Positions 27,144-37,828 of a stretch of 64,000 bases of DNA are shown piece by piece. Every line of letters begins with the position of its first letter. The stretch's first letter is position 1. Origin of the DNA: Norana najaformis (taxonomy: Eukaryota > Annelida > Clitellata > Crassiclitellata > Hormogastridae); the NCBI GenBank assembly GCA_964023275.1, contig OZ029919.1, forward strand, positions 8,163,714 through 8,227,713, written 5' to 3'. Both the position numbers and the translations under genes were made by a program. Under the pieces are notes generated by a model. The model made no database searches, had not been told where the DNA came from, and worked only from the letters and a program-made list of their open reading frames with translations.

Positions 27144-29768
27144 CACTGGCCAACACATAATTTGTTGCCTCAAATGTTAGAACTGTTTCTGGGTATATTT
27201 GACCTGCTGATTCCAGAAAAGGCACCAGTTTTCTCCCAGCAGGTCTAGTTTTCGAGATATAGAACATTATGCCATATACCAGTCCTTGCCTCTGCTCGCC
27301 CATAAAACATAAGGCTATAGCTATACTTATGTAGTGCTCAATTCATTATGTGATACACTAAATAAACATAATAATACAAATACTTAAAAGAAAATGTTAG
27401 TACCTGAAACTGTACTTATATGATACCAAACAGAACAAGTTTGTTATAAAAATTTCAAGTCATTCGACACCGAAGAAGCTCCTTTTGTACGATTTCCGAG
27501 TGTGGCATCTGCCGGAACAATCGCGCATAATATTCCAGCAATAGTCTGCCATCATGTGTGCATCCCATCTTCCTTGATATCGTGTTTCCATTGTTTTGAT
27601 GTCTTGGTGAAATCTTTCACCTTGCTCTTCGCTGAAGTCACCAAGATTCTCTGGAAAGCGATCTAAGTGACTGTGGAGATAATGGACTTTAATGCTCATG
27701 TTGCAGCCAAGCTTGTTGAAATGAAGAAGCATATCCTCTACTAGTTGTGCATAATTGTCTGCCTTCTTGTTGCCAAGAAAATTTTTAGTTACAAGAACAA
27801 AGGAAGACCAGGCACAAGATTCGATTTCATTCATTGATGGTATGAAAAGTGGGTCATTCATAAGTTGCCTGATCTGTGGACCATCGAAGATTCCAGCCTT
27901 CAATTTTTCCATTGTAATTCCTGGTAACTTGTGTACTATGTATTCGAAGCATGAACCTTCTTTATTCAAAGCCCTGACAAATTGTTTCATCAGGCCTAGC
28001 TTTATATGTAGTGGTGGCAGTATGATCCTATCTCGTGCCACCAAAGATTCCTTGATTACATTTTGAGCTCCAACCACCATGTCTTTCCTCGAAGGCCAAT
28101 CTTTTCTTGTCCAATGTTCATGCTTGGCTCTACTGTCCCAAAGACACAAAAAGCAGGGATACTTTGTGTAGCCACTTTGTTGACCAAGGAGGAAATTTAC
28201 CATCTTCAAGTCTACACAAATTACCCATTGATGTTCTTTGTATTTTATCTTTTCCAGTACTAAAGAGATGGCATTGTACTCTTCTTTCATCCTGGTGGAG
28301 TGACCGATTGGAATAGAACCAAATTTGTTGCCGTTATTTAAAAGCACACATTTCAGACTACGTTTTGAACTGTCGATAAAAAGACGCCACTCATCTGGGC
28401 TGTAATCCGACAGACCAATTTTCTTCAATAAGTTGCTGATGTCAATACAGAATACTAGGTTGTTGTCTTCGTTAAAGAATGGCAGCAAATCCTTTTCTCT
28501 GTTTCTATAAATTGTAATTTTCGTTCCAGGCTGAAGTGCATTCTTTTCCTTTAGTCTGGACGCAAGCAATTCAGAGGACTCTTTGGAAAGATTTAAGTCC
28601 CTGATCAGATCACTCAACTCTTTTTGGTCAAAACGTTCACTGTGTGAAGTTGATTGGAAATCACTGTCACTGCCCCCACTTTCTTCACTTTCGTCATCTT
28701 GTCCGATATTGGACATGCAAGTCTCATCGTCTGAGAGCTGAGGTAGTTCGCGAAAAGGTGGAACTGGTACAATATCCGAATGCGGAACAGGTCTCCTGGC
28801 TGAAGGTATATCAGGGTAAGACAACTTGTGACGATTATTTCGATTGATGCCTATGATATTAACCATACAAAAGTAACAGTCGTCCAAGTGGTTTATCTGT
28901 TCCCTCCAAACCATCGGTACACCAACTTTCAGGCAGCTTCTCTTTCCAATTGTCCAGTGGCGCAATTGTTCAATACAAGTTTTGCATACTGTATGAGGAG
29001 CCCATTGCTTATCTTGATCTCCAAGTTTGACACCAAAATAACCTACATATGCTCTTTTTACAAACTCAGAAATCGGTTTCCTGTTTGCTTTCAGTGTGTA
29101 TTCCCCACAAATGTAGCAGAATATGTCTGGATGGTTAATGCAGCTCCGTCTGGAAGTAGCCATAACCTTAAGGATGTTCGCATCTGAGGAATTAAATGAC
29201 TAACCTAAAAAATAGTAAGAACATGTAGTTATTTAATGCTCACATTCACAGATTGTTCTTGCGACCAACTCTTAATATGCCCTAAGACGACTGCGGCTGC
29301 TCTAGCTTTCAGGAGGCGGTTTATATAGGCTATAAATGCTGACTTCAGCATAATCTATTTACATAGTTCAAAACCATGAAACGCTGTATAAGCACAAATA
29401 AATTCTAAATGAGGCCATGAATTTAGTGCTGAGTAAGCTGTAGGCTACGGAATAGTTATTTCGTTGAATCAGCAATATCTCAGCACGCGGCAAGATATGC
29501 TGATTTTACATTATAAGGATGTAGGCATTATATGAATCAGCAAGAATTATAATTAGCCATAAATAAAGCTTATTATGACATTTTAGTTTTGCCAAAGACA
29601 TCGTTTAAAGAGTGGACTGGGTTTTCTTTACAAAATCGACGATATCTCAGAAACTAGACCTGATGCACTCAATCCAATGACATTTTCTGAATCAGCGCCC
29701 AAAATTACCCCTAGAACAGGTCTAAAACCGAAGGCAACAAGAAAAAAAAATTTTTCTGTTGGCCAGTG
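27144..29768 (-). mobile_element. DNA transposon with CACTG...CAGTG ends, 2625 bp
   Basis: Perfect 12-bp terminal inverted repeats, CACTGGCCAACA (27144-27155) and TGTTGGCCAGTG (29757-29768), are flanked by TTA on both sides (27141-27143 and 29769-29771). Further inside, CAGGTCTAGTTTTCGAGATA and, inverted at the other end, CAGGTCTAGTTTCTGAGATA show that the terminal similarity is long. CACT(A/G) ends with 3-bp duplications are typical of EnSpm/CACTA elements, which is my tentative class. The single gene inside is intact. The element sits about 360 bp downstream of PACRGL in opposite orientation. Confidence 0.85.
27460..29163 (-). CDS. Putative transposase of the CACTG element, 567 aa, intact single exon
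   Basis: This is the only long frame within the transposon at 27144-29768, so it is its likely transposase. A Cys-rich N-terminus (C16, C19, C60, C63; a CxxC...CxxC ZAD-like zinc-binding pattern) is followed by a second pair, CYFC (96-99). Residues 141-185 are acidic and low-complexity. The central part holds the conserved-looking FIDSSKRSLKCVLL (D264), WVICVDLKMVNFLLG (D318), YPCFLCLWDSR with CxxC at 337-340, and LPPLHIKLG. The end has SEEQGERFHQDIK (E512, E513, E516) and MMADYCWNIMRD. D264, D318 and one of the late Glu residues are candidates for a DDE catalytic triad; this is inference. I recall similar multicopy proteins in invertebrate genomes but cannot name the family securely. No internal stop or frameshift is seen, suggesting a young copy. 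Confidence 0.85.
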   Translation of the reverse strand: MATSRRSCINHPDIFCYICGEYTLKANRKPISEFVKRAYVGYFGVKLGDQDKQWAPHTVCKTCIEQLRHWTIGKRSCLKVGVPMVWREQINHLDDCYFCMVNIIGINRNNRHKLSYPDIPSARRPVPHSDIVPVPPFRELPQLSDDETCMSNIGQDDESEESGGSDSDFQSTSHSERFDQKELSDLIRDLNLSKESSELLASRLKEKNALQPGTKITIYRNREKDLLPFFNEDNNLVFCIDISNLLKKIGLSDYSPDEWRLFIDSSKRSLKCVLLNNGNKFGSIPIGHSTRMKEEYNAISLVLEKIKYKEHQWVICVDLKMVNFLLGQQSGYTKYPCFLCLWDSRAKHEHWTRKDWPSRKDMVVGAQNVIKESLVARDRIILPPLHIKLGLMKQFVRALNKEGSCFEYIVHKLPGITMEKLKAGIFDGPQIRQLMNDPLFIPSMNEIESCAWSSFVLVTKNFLGNKKADNYAQLVEDMLLHFNKLGCNMSIKVHYLHSHLDRFPENLGDFSEEQGERFHQDIKTMETRYQGRWDAHMMADYCWNIMRDCSGRCHTRKSYKRSFFGVE

Positions 29769-29771
29769 TTA

Positions 29772-31190
29772 TTTATGGTTGGAGTTTAAATTTTGTCAGG
29801 CAATTGGAGATCTTGAATTGTCAGAGATCCACTGACATATGTGACTATTTTAGCTAGAGAGTCCACTACCTGAATGAAAATTGAGGGGACTGGTATGGCG
29901 AGTGCCAAAGGCGCGCTGCCCCTAATGACTGGTGTGGGGGATTGTTGTAAGTTCCCCAGTGAGTTTCGGCGCAGAGCCCTGAATCCAACACATTTTGAAG
30001 CATTTTAGTATGAAATTGAACAAAGTGTTGTCAACTCTCGTGCAAAGTCTGGTTGTGTTACTTGTTTGATAATAATCATATCCTATCTTCCTCTTTAAAT
30101 CGTATCCTAGACTATTTAAACTTTTTTCCATTGCCAGTAATATAAGATGTAGTTGGAAACTTTTTGTTAGATATTTAACTTCTAAAACTATTCTGGAATG
30201 TTGGTTTCTGTCAAAGTTATCTTGCTCTTGTACAAAATATATGCTTTGATGTACAGTCTGTGCCAAAGCTTGATGTTAAATCTATGTTCAAAAGGAGAGG
30301 CGTAACGCTGACAGCTTACAAAAATTGACCGCAGATCAGGAGGTCATAAATCACAAATCTGAAATGATGAGTGCTGAGTATCAAGTCACGAAAGTTTGCA
30401 TGAATATGTCACATTAGTGTCTCTGCTGCTGGAAGATGTTGTAACTTAATGTAGAAACTTTGACAAAGTCTTAGTGCTGGAACATCAAGTTTGACCTATA
30501 CATACATGTCATTTGATAGTTTTGTGGAGATTTTATTATTTTCTTTTCTAATAGCAATTATATGATGACTGGGAGTCGTCCAAGAGGATGTCTGCACAAA
30601 TGATGTACTTGGACTCCACCCCTTGTCAGCATTTGTATGCATTTGTTATCACCCTCCTCATTGTCTTTTGCGGATGTCCGCGCTGCAACGGAGTACTGAG
30701 GCCTAGACTAGGCTATACTGTTGAGCTTGCATGGCCAACTGTGCAGACTGTTTGCTGTCTGACTGAAGTTGGTGATTAAAGTTCAGGCTATACTGAAATA
30801 ACGGTCAGATTTAGATGTGGACATCTGCATTGATCATGACACTGTCCCATTGTCTGCATTTGGGTAACCCCTGCATTTTGATGACACATTTAATGGAAGA
30901 CCTCTAGTCCCACTGGTGGTGAAAAATCTCACTGGTCAAATTCCCGAAAAGTGAGCAGAGCTGTCTGTGCAGAGTATTGAAAATGTGTAAAATACATGAC
31001 GAGGTTCATTAACGCCCTTTTGAGGTTTCTACAGGTCCTATACAAATAGCCAGATAAATACATACTTACATGGTATAACAGTGTAATGCATGTTTTTGTT
31101 ATGATATTAATTTCTTGCATTTTGCTTACTGCAAATTAAGATCAGAGATATGTGGGCATAGAGATATGGAAAGATGTTAACATTTACAGC
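29772..31190. other. Intergenic stretch, no supported gene
   Basis: Short open frames at 29922-30266 (minus) and 30588-30779 (plus) have no recognisable motifs and no clear splice partners. A decayed retroposon end (TAACGCCCTTTTGAGGTTTC, then CTATACAAATAGCC) lies near 31010. Confidence 0.5.
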
Positions 31191-31200
31191 ATCAGCACTT

Positions 31201-31272
31201 TTATATTTTAGCTGAAGTTTATCCTTGCATGCATTACTATGCATGCAATGAAAAACTTCAGCTAAAATATAA
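31201..31272. repeat. 72-nt near-perfect hairpin
   Basis: TTATATTTTAGCTGAAGTTT (31201-31220) is the exact reverse complement of 31253-31272. Inside, TTGCATGCAT (31225-31234) pairs with ATGCATGCAA (31239-31248). The two stems are separated by 4-nt internal loops and closed by a TACT loop. It could be a tiny palindromic MITE or a microRNA-like precursor. No neighbouring copy was seen in this window. Confidence 0.9.
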
Positions 31273-33150
31273 CTAAATAATTCTAAACAACTCTTCACGT
31301 ATGACTTACACATTTTTGTAACAATATTAGAACCAGGCCAAACTTTTGATCAAAGCATTGCACAATATGCAATCACAATATTCCAGAACTTTTGGCCTTA
31401 TAATTCTGTTACAAATACTTTTGCTGAAATTCCTAAAAGAATGTAAAATTGTTCTTCAGTTATGTAATGAAATAAGCTTTCGGGGCCCTTGCCCAAACAA
31501 TGATAGGATAGACTAGCATATAACAGGCATGAACGCCATTGGCTAGTGTAGGCCATGGCCCACTTGTAGGAGCGGAGACACGTAAGTACACGAGACTTTG
31601 GCACCCTAGGTTTCAGTCATTGGCCAGACTATGAGGTATTGCCGCTGCAATTACTATTGCTATTACTATAGTGTAGAATATTAGAACAAAGACTGCTTAC
31701 AACATACAGCAAAATGTAACACCGACCGCTAACAGGGCAACACTCAGTATGCATTCTGAAATTTTTTAACTATTGGACTTACAATTATGTTGTGAAATTT
31801 TTATTACGAAGTTTGCAATACGTTTAGAATATGTTCATTGCAAGTTGCAAGTGTAAACGCTTTCGGCCTCAGAGGGCTTTGCAGCCTTTGCCTTTGTGAT
31901 CCTCTGACCAGGGTTTTAGTTGAATCTGGAGCCTGGACTGCAATGGTGAGTTCGCCCAGAATCCCAGGGTGCTTACCTGTCGGTAAATTCCTGGATCCGC
32001 CCATGAGCCACTCTGAAACTGCTCACGAGACATAAATTTTGCTGCGAATACAATTAATCCCGTGGCCTATGAAACCGGTTTTCGTAACCATTTCTTTGAG
32101 CATATTATAATTCGCGGGGCTACTCTTGGGCTTCTTCTTTTTGCGAATATTTGCGCGCGTTACTCAAATCGAGAGGGCTGTGTTTAGAAAGTTTCAGAAA
32201 AGTTCTTTATTTTGCTTAATCAACAGTTATGTTAGTTCGTTGCGTTGAAGAAAAATTGTTTTAGTATCATATCTAGTGTTTGAACTGGCGTGTGCAAACC
32301 AGAGGACATTTCGTAAGTTGACAGATTTGAAAGAAAACTATTCGAGGACTTCTAATCCGACAGCTAGTTACACTTGTGATTGCAATCCTAAATCGAGAAA
32401 TTTCTACACTTCGGCAAACCTAGCATCAGAAACATTTCTGTTTCCGTATTACAGTTACCGACTTTTTGTATTGCCATCTAGCGAAATGCTAATGAATTAT
32501 CGTAACTGTAGCTTCTGATGCGGGAAAGTGATGTGAATGTTCACAAATTCATATGTTCGTGATCACAAAGCAACACAACTTGCAAAGAGAGCATATAACT
32601 GGAAAAAACAGCTGTCGGTGTTTGGCAGTTTAGTAAATGTGATTGGTATTGCTAATTTCTTCAGTGAGTAAAGAAAAGTTTGTAGTACTTTTATTTCAGG
32701 CGCCTGGATTGTTTCCAAAGAACTACTATTAAGAACCCCACCTACCAATGCTATCTGATGCAAACTTTCGTTCCGTTAGATTGCCATATACTTGGCACTT
32801 TTGAAAATTCTTAAAAGGAGCTATATAAATGTCTTGATATGTAAATATATTCACACATACATAAATTTATGAACACATGTAATACATACATGGTTATATA
32901 CTAATATAATGCATTACCATATAATCCTTTATTTGTAAATGCCTGCAATAATGTGCTAAAGAATCACAGTTGTTGGTATTGTCTTTGCAATAGTGAAAAG
33001 TTTAAATTAAAACCGAAACATCTTTGCTGAAGCAAACTTGCATGTGTTTAAAACATGGTTGACTGCTAATGCTGGTTTTTTATGTTAAGCATTTCATTTT
33101 AAAATTAATTTCTGAGATTTTTTCTTATTCACTTTTAGAACATTTTGGTT
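31273..33150. other. Intergenic/upstream stretch before the 863-codon gene
   Basis: No convincing coding exon. A decayed retroposon 3' end (GGCACTTTTGAAAATTCTTA, then AAAGGAGCTATATAAATGTC) lies at 32793-32880. The sequence near 31840-32035 is open on both strands but unrecognised. An upstream non-coding or short coding exon of the next gene probably lies here, because a splice acceptor (CACTTTTAG) occurs just before its ATG. Confidence 0.45.
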
Positions 33151-33157
33151 ATCAGTT

Positions 33158-35749
33158 ATGGACCAAGGCAAGGAATCTGAGCAGGAGGACACTCAATCAT
33201 TAGGCATTGAGTCAAATGCTTTATCTGCCCCAGGAATTGAAAACTGTAGGTCGAGTGACAAGAGCACAAACAGTTCGTCTGATTTGGGAAATGAAGAAAA
33301 TAAGATTGCCAAGGTTTTTGATACACTGGCAGCAGGAAGTAAACAAGTGCAGAATATACAAATAACCGGTGATTCATCACAGCTGGGAATTGAGAAGAAT
33401 CTTGAGGTCACACCGGTGACAAGCATTTCAGCAGAAACACAAAGCAAAAGTTCCAGTGAGAGTCAGAAAGCTTTCTTTAAAATCTCTGGCTCTCATTTAC
33501 TTGATAATATAAATTCAACTGAAAATGACAAAGGAAATGAGAAAAAGTGGATTTCATCTTTTTTAGAAAACGTGTCTTGTGTTGACTTGAATGTGAATAC
33601 TGGTGAAGAAAGACAAAATGAACTTCAGAAATCTAGTTCTTTTTTGATCCAGCGGAAGGTTTCAGGAAAGCACGTTGCAAAGCCTAGGCATCTGCCTTAC
33701 AGTGCCAAATTAAGCAGACATGTGCGTCCTAGAACGAGTTCTAGTGTGAATCAAAGATCGGTAGATTGTGTTTCTGCTCAAACGTCAATGAATCATGTTT
33801 CTGCTCATATGGATGCTCAGGCTGACTCGATTACAAACAAAAAGTTTGACACTGCAGAAGTCACAGAGCTTTTGGTATGTGGCAGTAACCAGATGAGCAA
33901 AGGTGAAGGTGCAAAGCTGGATCTTAAACCCTCTGATGGCCATATGAGAAAATGTAACCCTAAGAACTTGGAGATTACGACTGATATTTTGGTAGATGGT
34001 AAAAGTACTTACCAGGGCAGGGAACTCATGAACATGTCACTTCACATAGAAGTAGATATAGATTGCCCCTTGGTAAACAATGATTCCATAAAAATATCCC
34101 CTGTGACCGAGACTTCATTTTGTTTTGAGAACTTGTCGCTGATTGTTCCTGATGAAGATGCAGACCTTATCAGAGAAGATGTTGCATCATCAGAAATTGC
34201 TGGTGGTTCTGACTTAATTAAATTGCCAGGTAACGGTGAACAAAGTTATAGTGTTTGTGTGAATTCTTTGATGAAAGTGCAGCCGCAGAGTGGGAGTTCT
34301 GTGAATGTGGCAAGCACTATACTATCCCAAAATGGCAGTGCTGCAAATCTTTCCAAGGATAATCGGCACGCTAGCAACATTCCATATGCCATGGAGAACA
34401 TGCTGCACAGCTCTGCAGTAAATTCTTCTGAGATCATACAGCAACAGAAGGGTAGTGATATAATTACCAGCGAAACAAGCAACATGCAACACCAAAACTG
34501 CAGTGCTGGAGATATTATTACAGACATGCCACAAAGTATCAGTAGTAGCATGACTAATGATTTTGTGAAGAACATACAACGTTGTGCTGCAGACTCTTCT
34601 AAGAATGCAAAACAAAATAGCAAAGCTGCTAATGGTTCTAAGGAGACGCAGAAAGAAATTAACAGTGCTATGAATCCATCAATTGCCGAACAGAGTAACA
34701 ATGTTACGGATGCTTCAAAGAACAAAGGACAAAGAGTTAGCAGTGCCGAAACTGCTTCTAAAATTATGCAGCAACAAAATAGCACTGCTATAAATCAATC
34801 CTTGAGTGCCCAACAAAGCAAAAACACTATGGATGATTCCAAAAACAAAGCACAAAAATTTACTACTACAACTGCTTCTAAAAACATGCAGCAACGAAAT
34901 AGCAATGCTATAAATCTTTCTTCAAGTGCCCAACAAAGTAACAGTGCTGTGGATGCTTCTAAGAACAAAGAACAAAAAGTGTGCAATGCTACTACAACTG
35001 CTTCTAAACATATTCAGCAGCAAAACAGCTGTGTTACAAATTCTTTCAAGAATGTTCAGCAGAACGGCAATTCTGCTACTACAAACAAAATAAAAGTTAA
35101 TAGCAGTGTATCTTCTTTTGATGCACAGCAACAGAATGGCAATGCTGTTTGTTCTGAGAATGTGCAGCAACAAAAGGACATCAAGGCAGATCTTCCCAAA
35201 GGCATGCAGCAGGAAAATACTTGTACAAAACTTTCCCAGACTGTACACAAACAAAAGGGGCCAGTATTCAAGGACCCAAATTTTTTAAGGCCCAGTGCAC
35301 ATGGAGAGCACTTAAGTTCATGTGCTGAGGTGCCTTCTGGAAAGATTGGTTTGTCTCAGAACCAGAAATGTTCAAACAAAACTAAAAAGAACAAGAACAG
35401 TGCACTATCACTTCTCAGTGACACTAACATCTGTTATCAGCCACTGCAGGATTGTCGAGACTTGATAGAGCTGGCCAGCTGCAAAACAACTGATTATCGT
35501 GTACAGCGAGAGAAACGAAAACATATCCTTGAAGAACCTTCTCGAGCGAACACCTTCCAAAGGTTCAAGCACTTTCAATTCTCTCGAGCCACAGAAAACG
35601 ATGTGCTGGAGCTGTATGGCCGGCTTCCTGTGATACTGCCGGAGGACTTGGAGGAAACTCCAATGTGCGAAGAAGACATAACAGATTTCACTTCTAAGAA
35701 GGACAAAGTCAGGGACCTTGAGAGACTTTTGCAAAATCAGGGAAAGTAG
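33158..35749 (+). CDS. Unrecognised 863-aa Ser/Asn/Gln-rich protein, one large coding exon
   Basis: A single uninterrupted 864-codon frame, too long to be chance. Residues 1-500 are polar, acidic and Ser-rich. Residues about 450-690 consist of diverged repeats built on ASKNMQQQNSNAIN and AQQSNSAVDASKNKEQK; three adjacent units at 34748, 34868 and 34994 are 120 and 126 bp apart. The C-terminal 105 residues differ: they are less repetitive and charged, with DCRDLIELASCK, VQREKRKHILEEPSRANTF, QRFKHFQFSRATENDVLELYG and LPEDLEETP. That block is the best candidate for a conserved domain. A splice acceptor (TTTTAG, 33134-33139) precedes the ATG by 18 bases and the frame stays open to it, so an upstream exon may add N-terminal residues. 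An AATAAA lies 75 bp after the stop. I do not recognise the family. Confidence 0.8.
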   Translation: MDQGKESEQEDTQSLGIESNALSAPGIENCRSSDKSTNSSSDLGNEENKIAKVFDTLAAGSKQVQNIQITGDSSQLGIEKNLEVTPVTSISAETQSKSSSESQKAFFKISGSHLLDNINSTENDKGNEKKWISSFLENVSCVDLNVNTGEERQNELQKSSSFLIQRKVSGKHVAKPRHLPYSAKLSRHVRPRTSSSVNQRSVDCVSAQTSMNHVSAHMDAQADSITNKKFDTAEVTELLVCGSNQMSKGEGAKLDLKPSDGHMRKCNPKNLEITTDILVDGKSTYQGRELMNMSLHIEVDIDCPLVNNDSIKISPVTETSFCFENLSLIVPDEDADLIREDVASSEIAGGSDLIKLPGNGEQSYSVCVNSLMKVQPQSGSSVNVASTILSQNGSAANLSKDNRHASNIPYAMENMLHSSAVNSSEIIQQQKGSDIITSETSNMQHQNCSAGDIITDMPQSISSSMTNDFVKNIQRCAADSSKNAKQNSKAANGSKETQKEINSAMNPSIAEQSNNVTDASKNKGQRVSSAETASKIMQQQNSTAINQSLSAQQSKNTMDDSKNKAQKFTTTTASKNMQQRNSNAINLSSSAQQSNSAVDASKNKEQKVCNATTTASKHIQQQNSCVTNSFKNVQQNGNSATTNKIKVNSSVSSFDAQQQNGNAVCSENVQQQKDIKADLPKGMQQENTCTKLSQTVHKQKGPVFKDPNFLRPSAHGEHLSSCAEVPSGKIGLSQNQKCSNKTKKNKNSALSLLSDTNICYQPLQDCRDLIELASCKTTDYRVQREKRKHILEEPSRANTFQRFKHFQFSRATENDVLELYGRLPVILPEDLEETPMCEEDITDFTSKKDKVRDLERLLQNQGK

Positions 35750-35823
35750 TTGTGTTTTAAGCCATTCTGAGTTCACACCAGTGAAGCATTCGATAGAATT
35801 CATGCATGGAAGAAACTTATAAT

Positions 35824-35829
35824 AATAAA
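35824..35829 (+). terminator. Poly(A) signal AATAAA of the 863-codon gene
   Basis: Canonical AATAAA 75 bp after the TAG stop at 35747-35749. It is the first such hexamer downstream. Confidence 0.65.
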
Positions 35830-36284
35830 GTCACTGACTAACTTTTCAAAATAGTAACTGTGTCTTTAGCCACTGAAGGTTCAGATCAATGCAGTATTAG
35901 TTAACATTCATGCTTGCTTCACGTACATGAATATGTATTTTTTTCTGAGTTCTGAGTTTACGAGGAGGAAACTTTATGACCACCATCTGTATGTTCAAGT
36001 TTAGCATTTGTTTTGGCTTTAAATACATTTTATCTAAGCTTAGTTAATTTATGTTTTGTTTCTGAAGCTGAATTATTATGAAAATTTGATAGATGGCATA
36101 AAGGGATGGCCAATTTATGGATGCCTTGTTTATTAGAAACTAGAGTTGCTATGTATGAACAAATCATGGTTGCATTTTATTAATATTTACCTGCCATTTT
36201 GAGTGTGTTATAACATCCTGTAATGTAGTAAGTATACTCTAGCACAGTTTTTTCATAGGAACCTTAAATGGTGTGGCAGCCATC

Positions 36285-36400
36285 CAAACCTGCAGCATTG
36301 GTGAAGGATCTCATCCGGTTGATTGGAAAATGAGCAGGGTTGAGGCCATACAGTCGCTTTAGAAAACGTGGACAATTACATGAATTTTACAATTTAATAA
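36285..36400 (+). repeat. tRNA-derived SINE (family B), 3' part
   Basis: GGTGAAGGATCTCATCCGGT, then GAGCAGGGTTGAGGCCATAC and AGTCGCTTTAGAAAACGTGG match the body and end of the family-B copies. Confidence 0.7.
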
Positions 36401-36920
36401 AGAAACCATTGAGTTCATTCTGTCATCTTCCCTTTGATCTGGTAGCTGCTTGTGTTAACTTGTTAGGTGCAAAATTGCCATAATTTTTTTCAGCTCATAT
36501 TTACTTGCAGTCGTTTTGCATAACTTTACTGAGTAATAAAGCAAAGTAAGCCTCTTTTGAAGCACTGGCGATGGTTGACCATGCACTGCAGCCCACAAAC
36601 TTGATGCAAAACGAAGTATGCACTATCAGAAAATGACTTATTCGTTTGAGTAAAGTTATGTCCCTATAGGCTGCAGATAATCTGGAATTTGATTTGATTT
36701 AGAGCTATGATTTAATGCATTACATGACTGTTGTCATCATTAAAACTGAAAAAAATTTGCTGTAAACCAGCCATTGTTTATTATGAACAGACACTACACG
36801 TTGGACAAAGGAGAGGGTTATGCCCAATACGGACTTCCTCACCTAAATTTGGTCCATACAGTAACTTTTTTGTTACTGTACATGTATTTCAGTTAAACAC
36901 CCACTTTAGTGATACAACAG
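36400..36920. other. Intergenic stretch, nothing recognised
   Basis: AT-rich sequence with short frames only and no motif that I can assign. Confidence 0.5.
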
Positions 36921-36924
36921 CCAG

Positions 36925-37100
36925 TTAGACCAGTTTCCCCAGTTCCCATAAGCCTGAGCCCCATGTGGCCATTTCACAGTCTGGTTGCCTGAGCTGGAAC
37001 CAAATCTGACAATTCCTGCCTATCGAATTTTTTGACTGAGCGCCTGTGATTAAGCCGGCACCCGCGCTGTAGAAATCTACGAAATTACGTCAGAGTAACA
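36925..37100 (+). repeat. Family-A retroposon copy
   Basis: CTGCCTATCGAATTTTTTGA, GAGCGCCTGTGATTAAGCCG, then GCGCTGTAGAAATCTACG and a short ATTACG tail. A second copy follows 200 bp later in the same orientation. Confidence 0.75.
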
Positions 37101-37294
37101 AAATTTAAATAGTTCCACAGGCTGATCTTCGAAAGCAATGCTCGCTAGCTTAAATGTGTTTATGGATGCCTCCAAACGGTGTAGCCAACAGAAATCATTC
37201 TTGTTGATACCAGTTTATGTTTTTATCATGTTTTTAATGCTTTTTTTAGCTATTTCCATTGCAAAAAATAACCGAGTGAAGAATAAATTCCGAT

Positions 37295-37470
37295 TTTGCA
37301 TGCCACGCTGTCTCCGTCTGACTTTTGGATCTTGACCTGGAACTGGAACCCTTTTGCCTATCGATTTTGTTTTGACTGAGTGCCTGTTATTAAGCTGGTC
37401 CCCACGGCGTGGCTTTCGTTGGGCGCTGTAGTAATTTCGGAATTACGATTGCGATTACGATTAGGTATCC
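37295..37470 (+). repeat. Family-A retroposon copy
   Basis: TGCCACGCTGTCTCCGTCTG start, then GGATCTTGACCTGGAACTGG, GCCTATCGATTTTGTTTTGA, GGGCGCTGTAGTAATTTCGG and an (ATTACG)n tail. One of the better-preserved copies. Confidence 0.8.
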
Positions 37471-37828
37471 AATGAATGGTGGCTTACTAACTTACTTACA
37501 TATTTGGGTGCGTTTTGAAAGCGTGATTTATCGAATACTTTTCAGCAAACAGCGTTCCATAGAGCTGTATTTTAAAGACCCGAAATTGTTTTATATGTTG
37601 TTCGTGGATCACAGTTTAGAAAATTTTTACTGCCACACGTTTATTATTAACGCTGTGGTAATTTAACTGAAAGTGTACTAAGTGACTGTTAATTTCTGAA
37701 GTACTGCTGCTTGAAGGTGTTGAAGTGTTTCTGCGCTGTTATTAAGATTTCGTCTTCCATCCATTCGAGTCTTCAGATTCGAACCCAAACAGCGCAAATC
37801 GTAAATCGCGATACCGGTTTTTCCACAG

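Noticed and set aside
27755..29187. Plus-strand frames across the transposon ORF
   Set aside because: Shadows of the 567-codon minus-strand gene.
30588..30779. 63-codon frame with a hydrophobic centre
   Set aside because: No splice context, homology or second exon; length is within chance expectation.
34246..35288. Antisense frames opposite the 863-codon gene
   Set aside because: Shadows of the long plus-strand frame and its repeats; no motifs.
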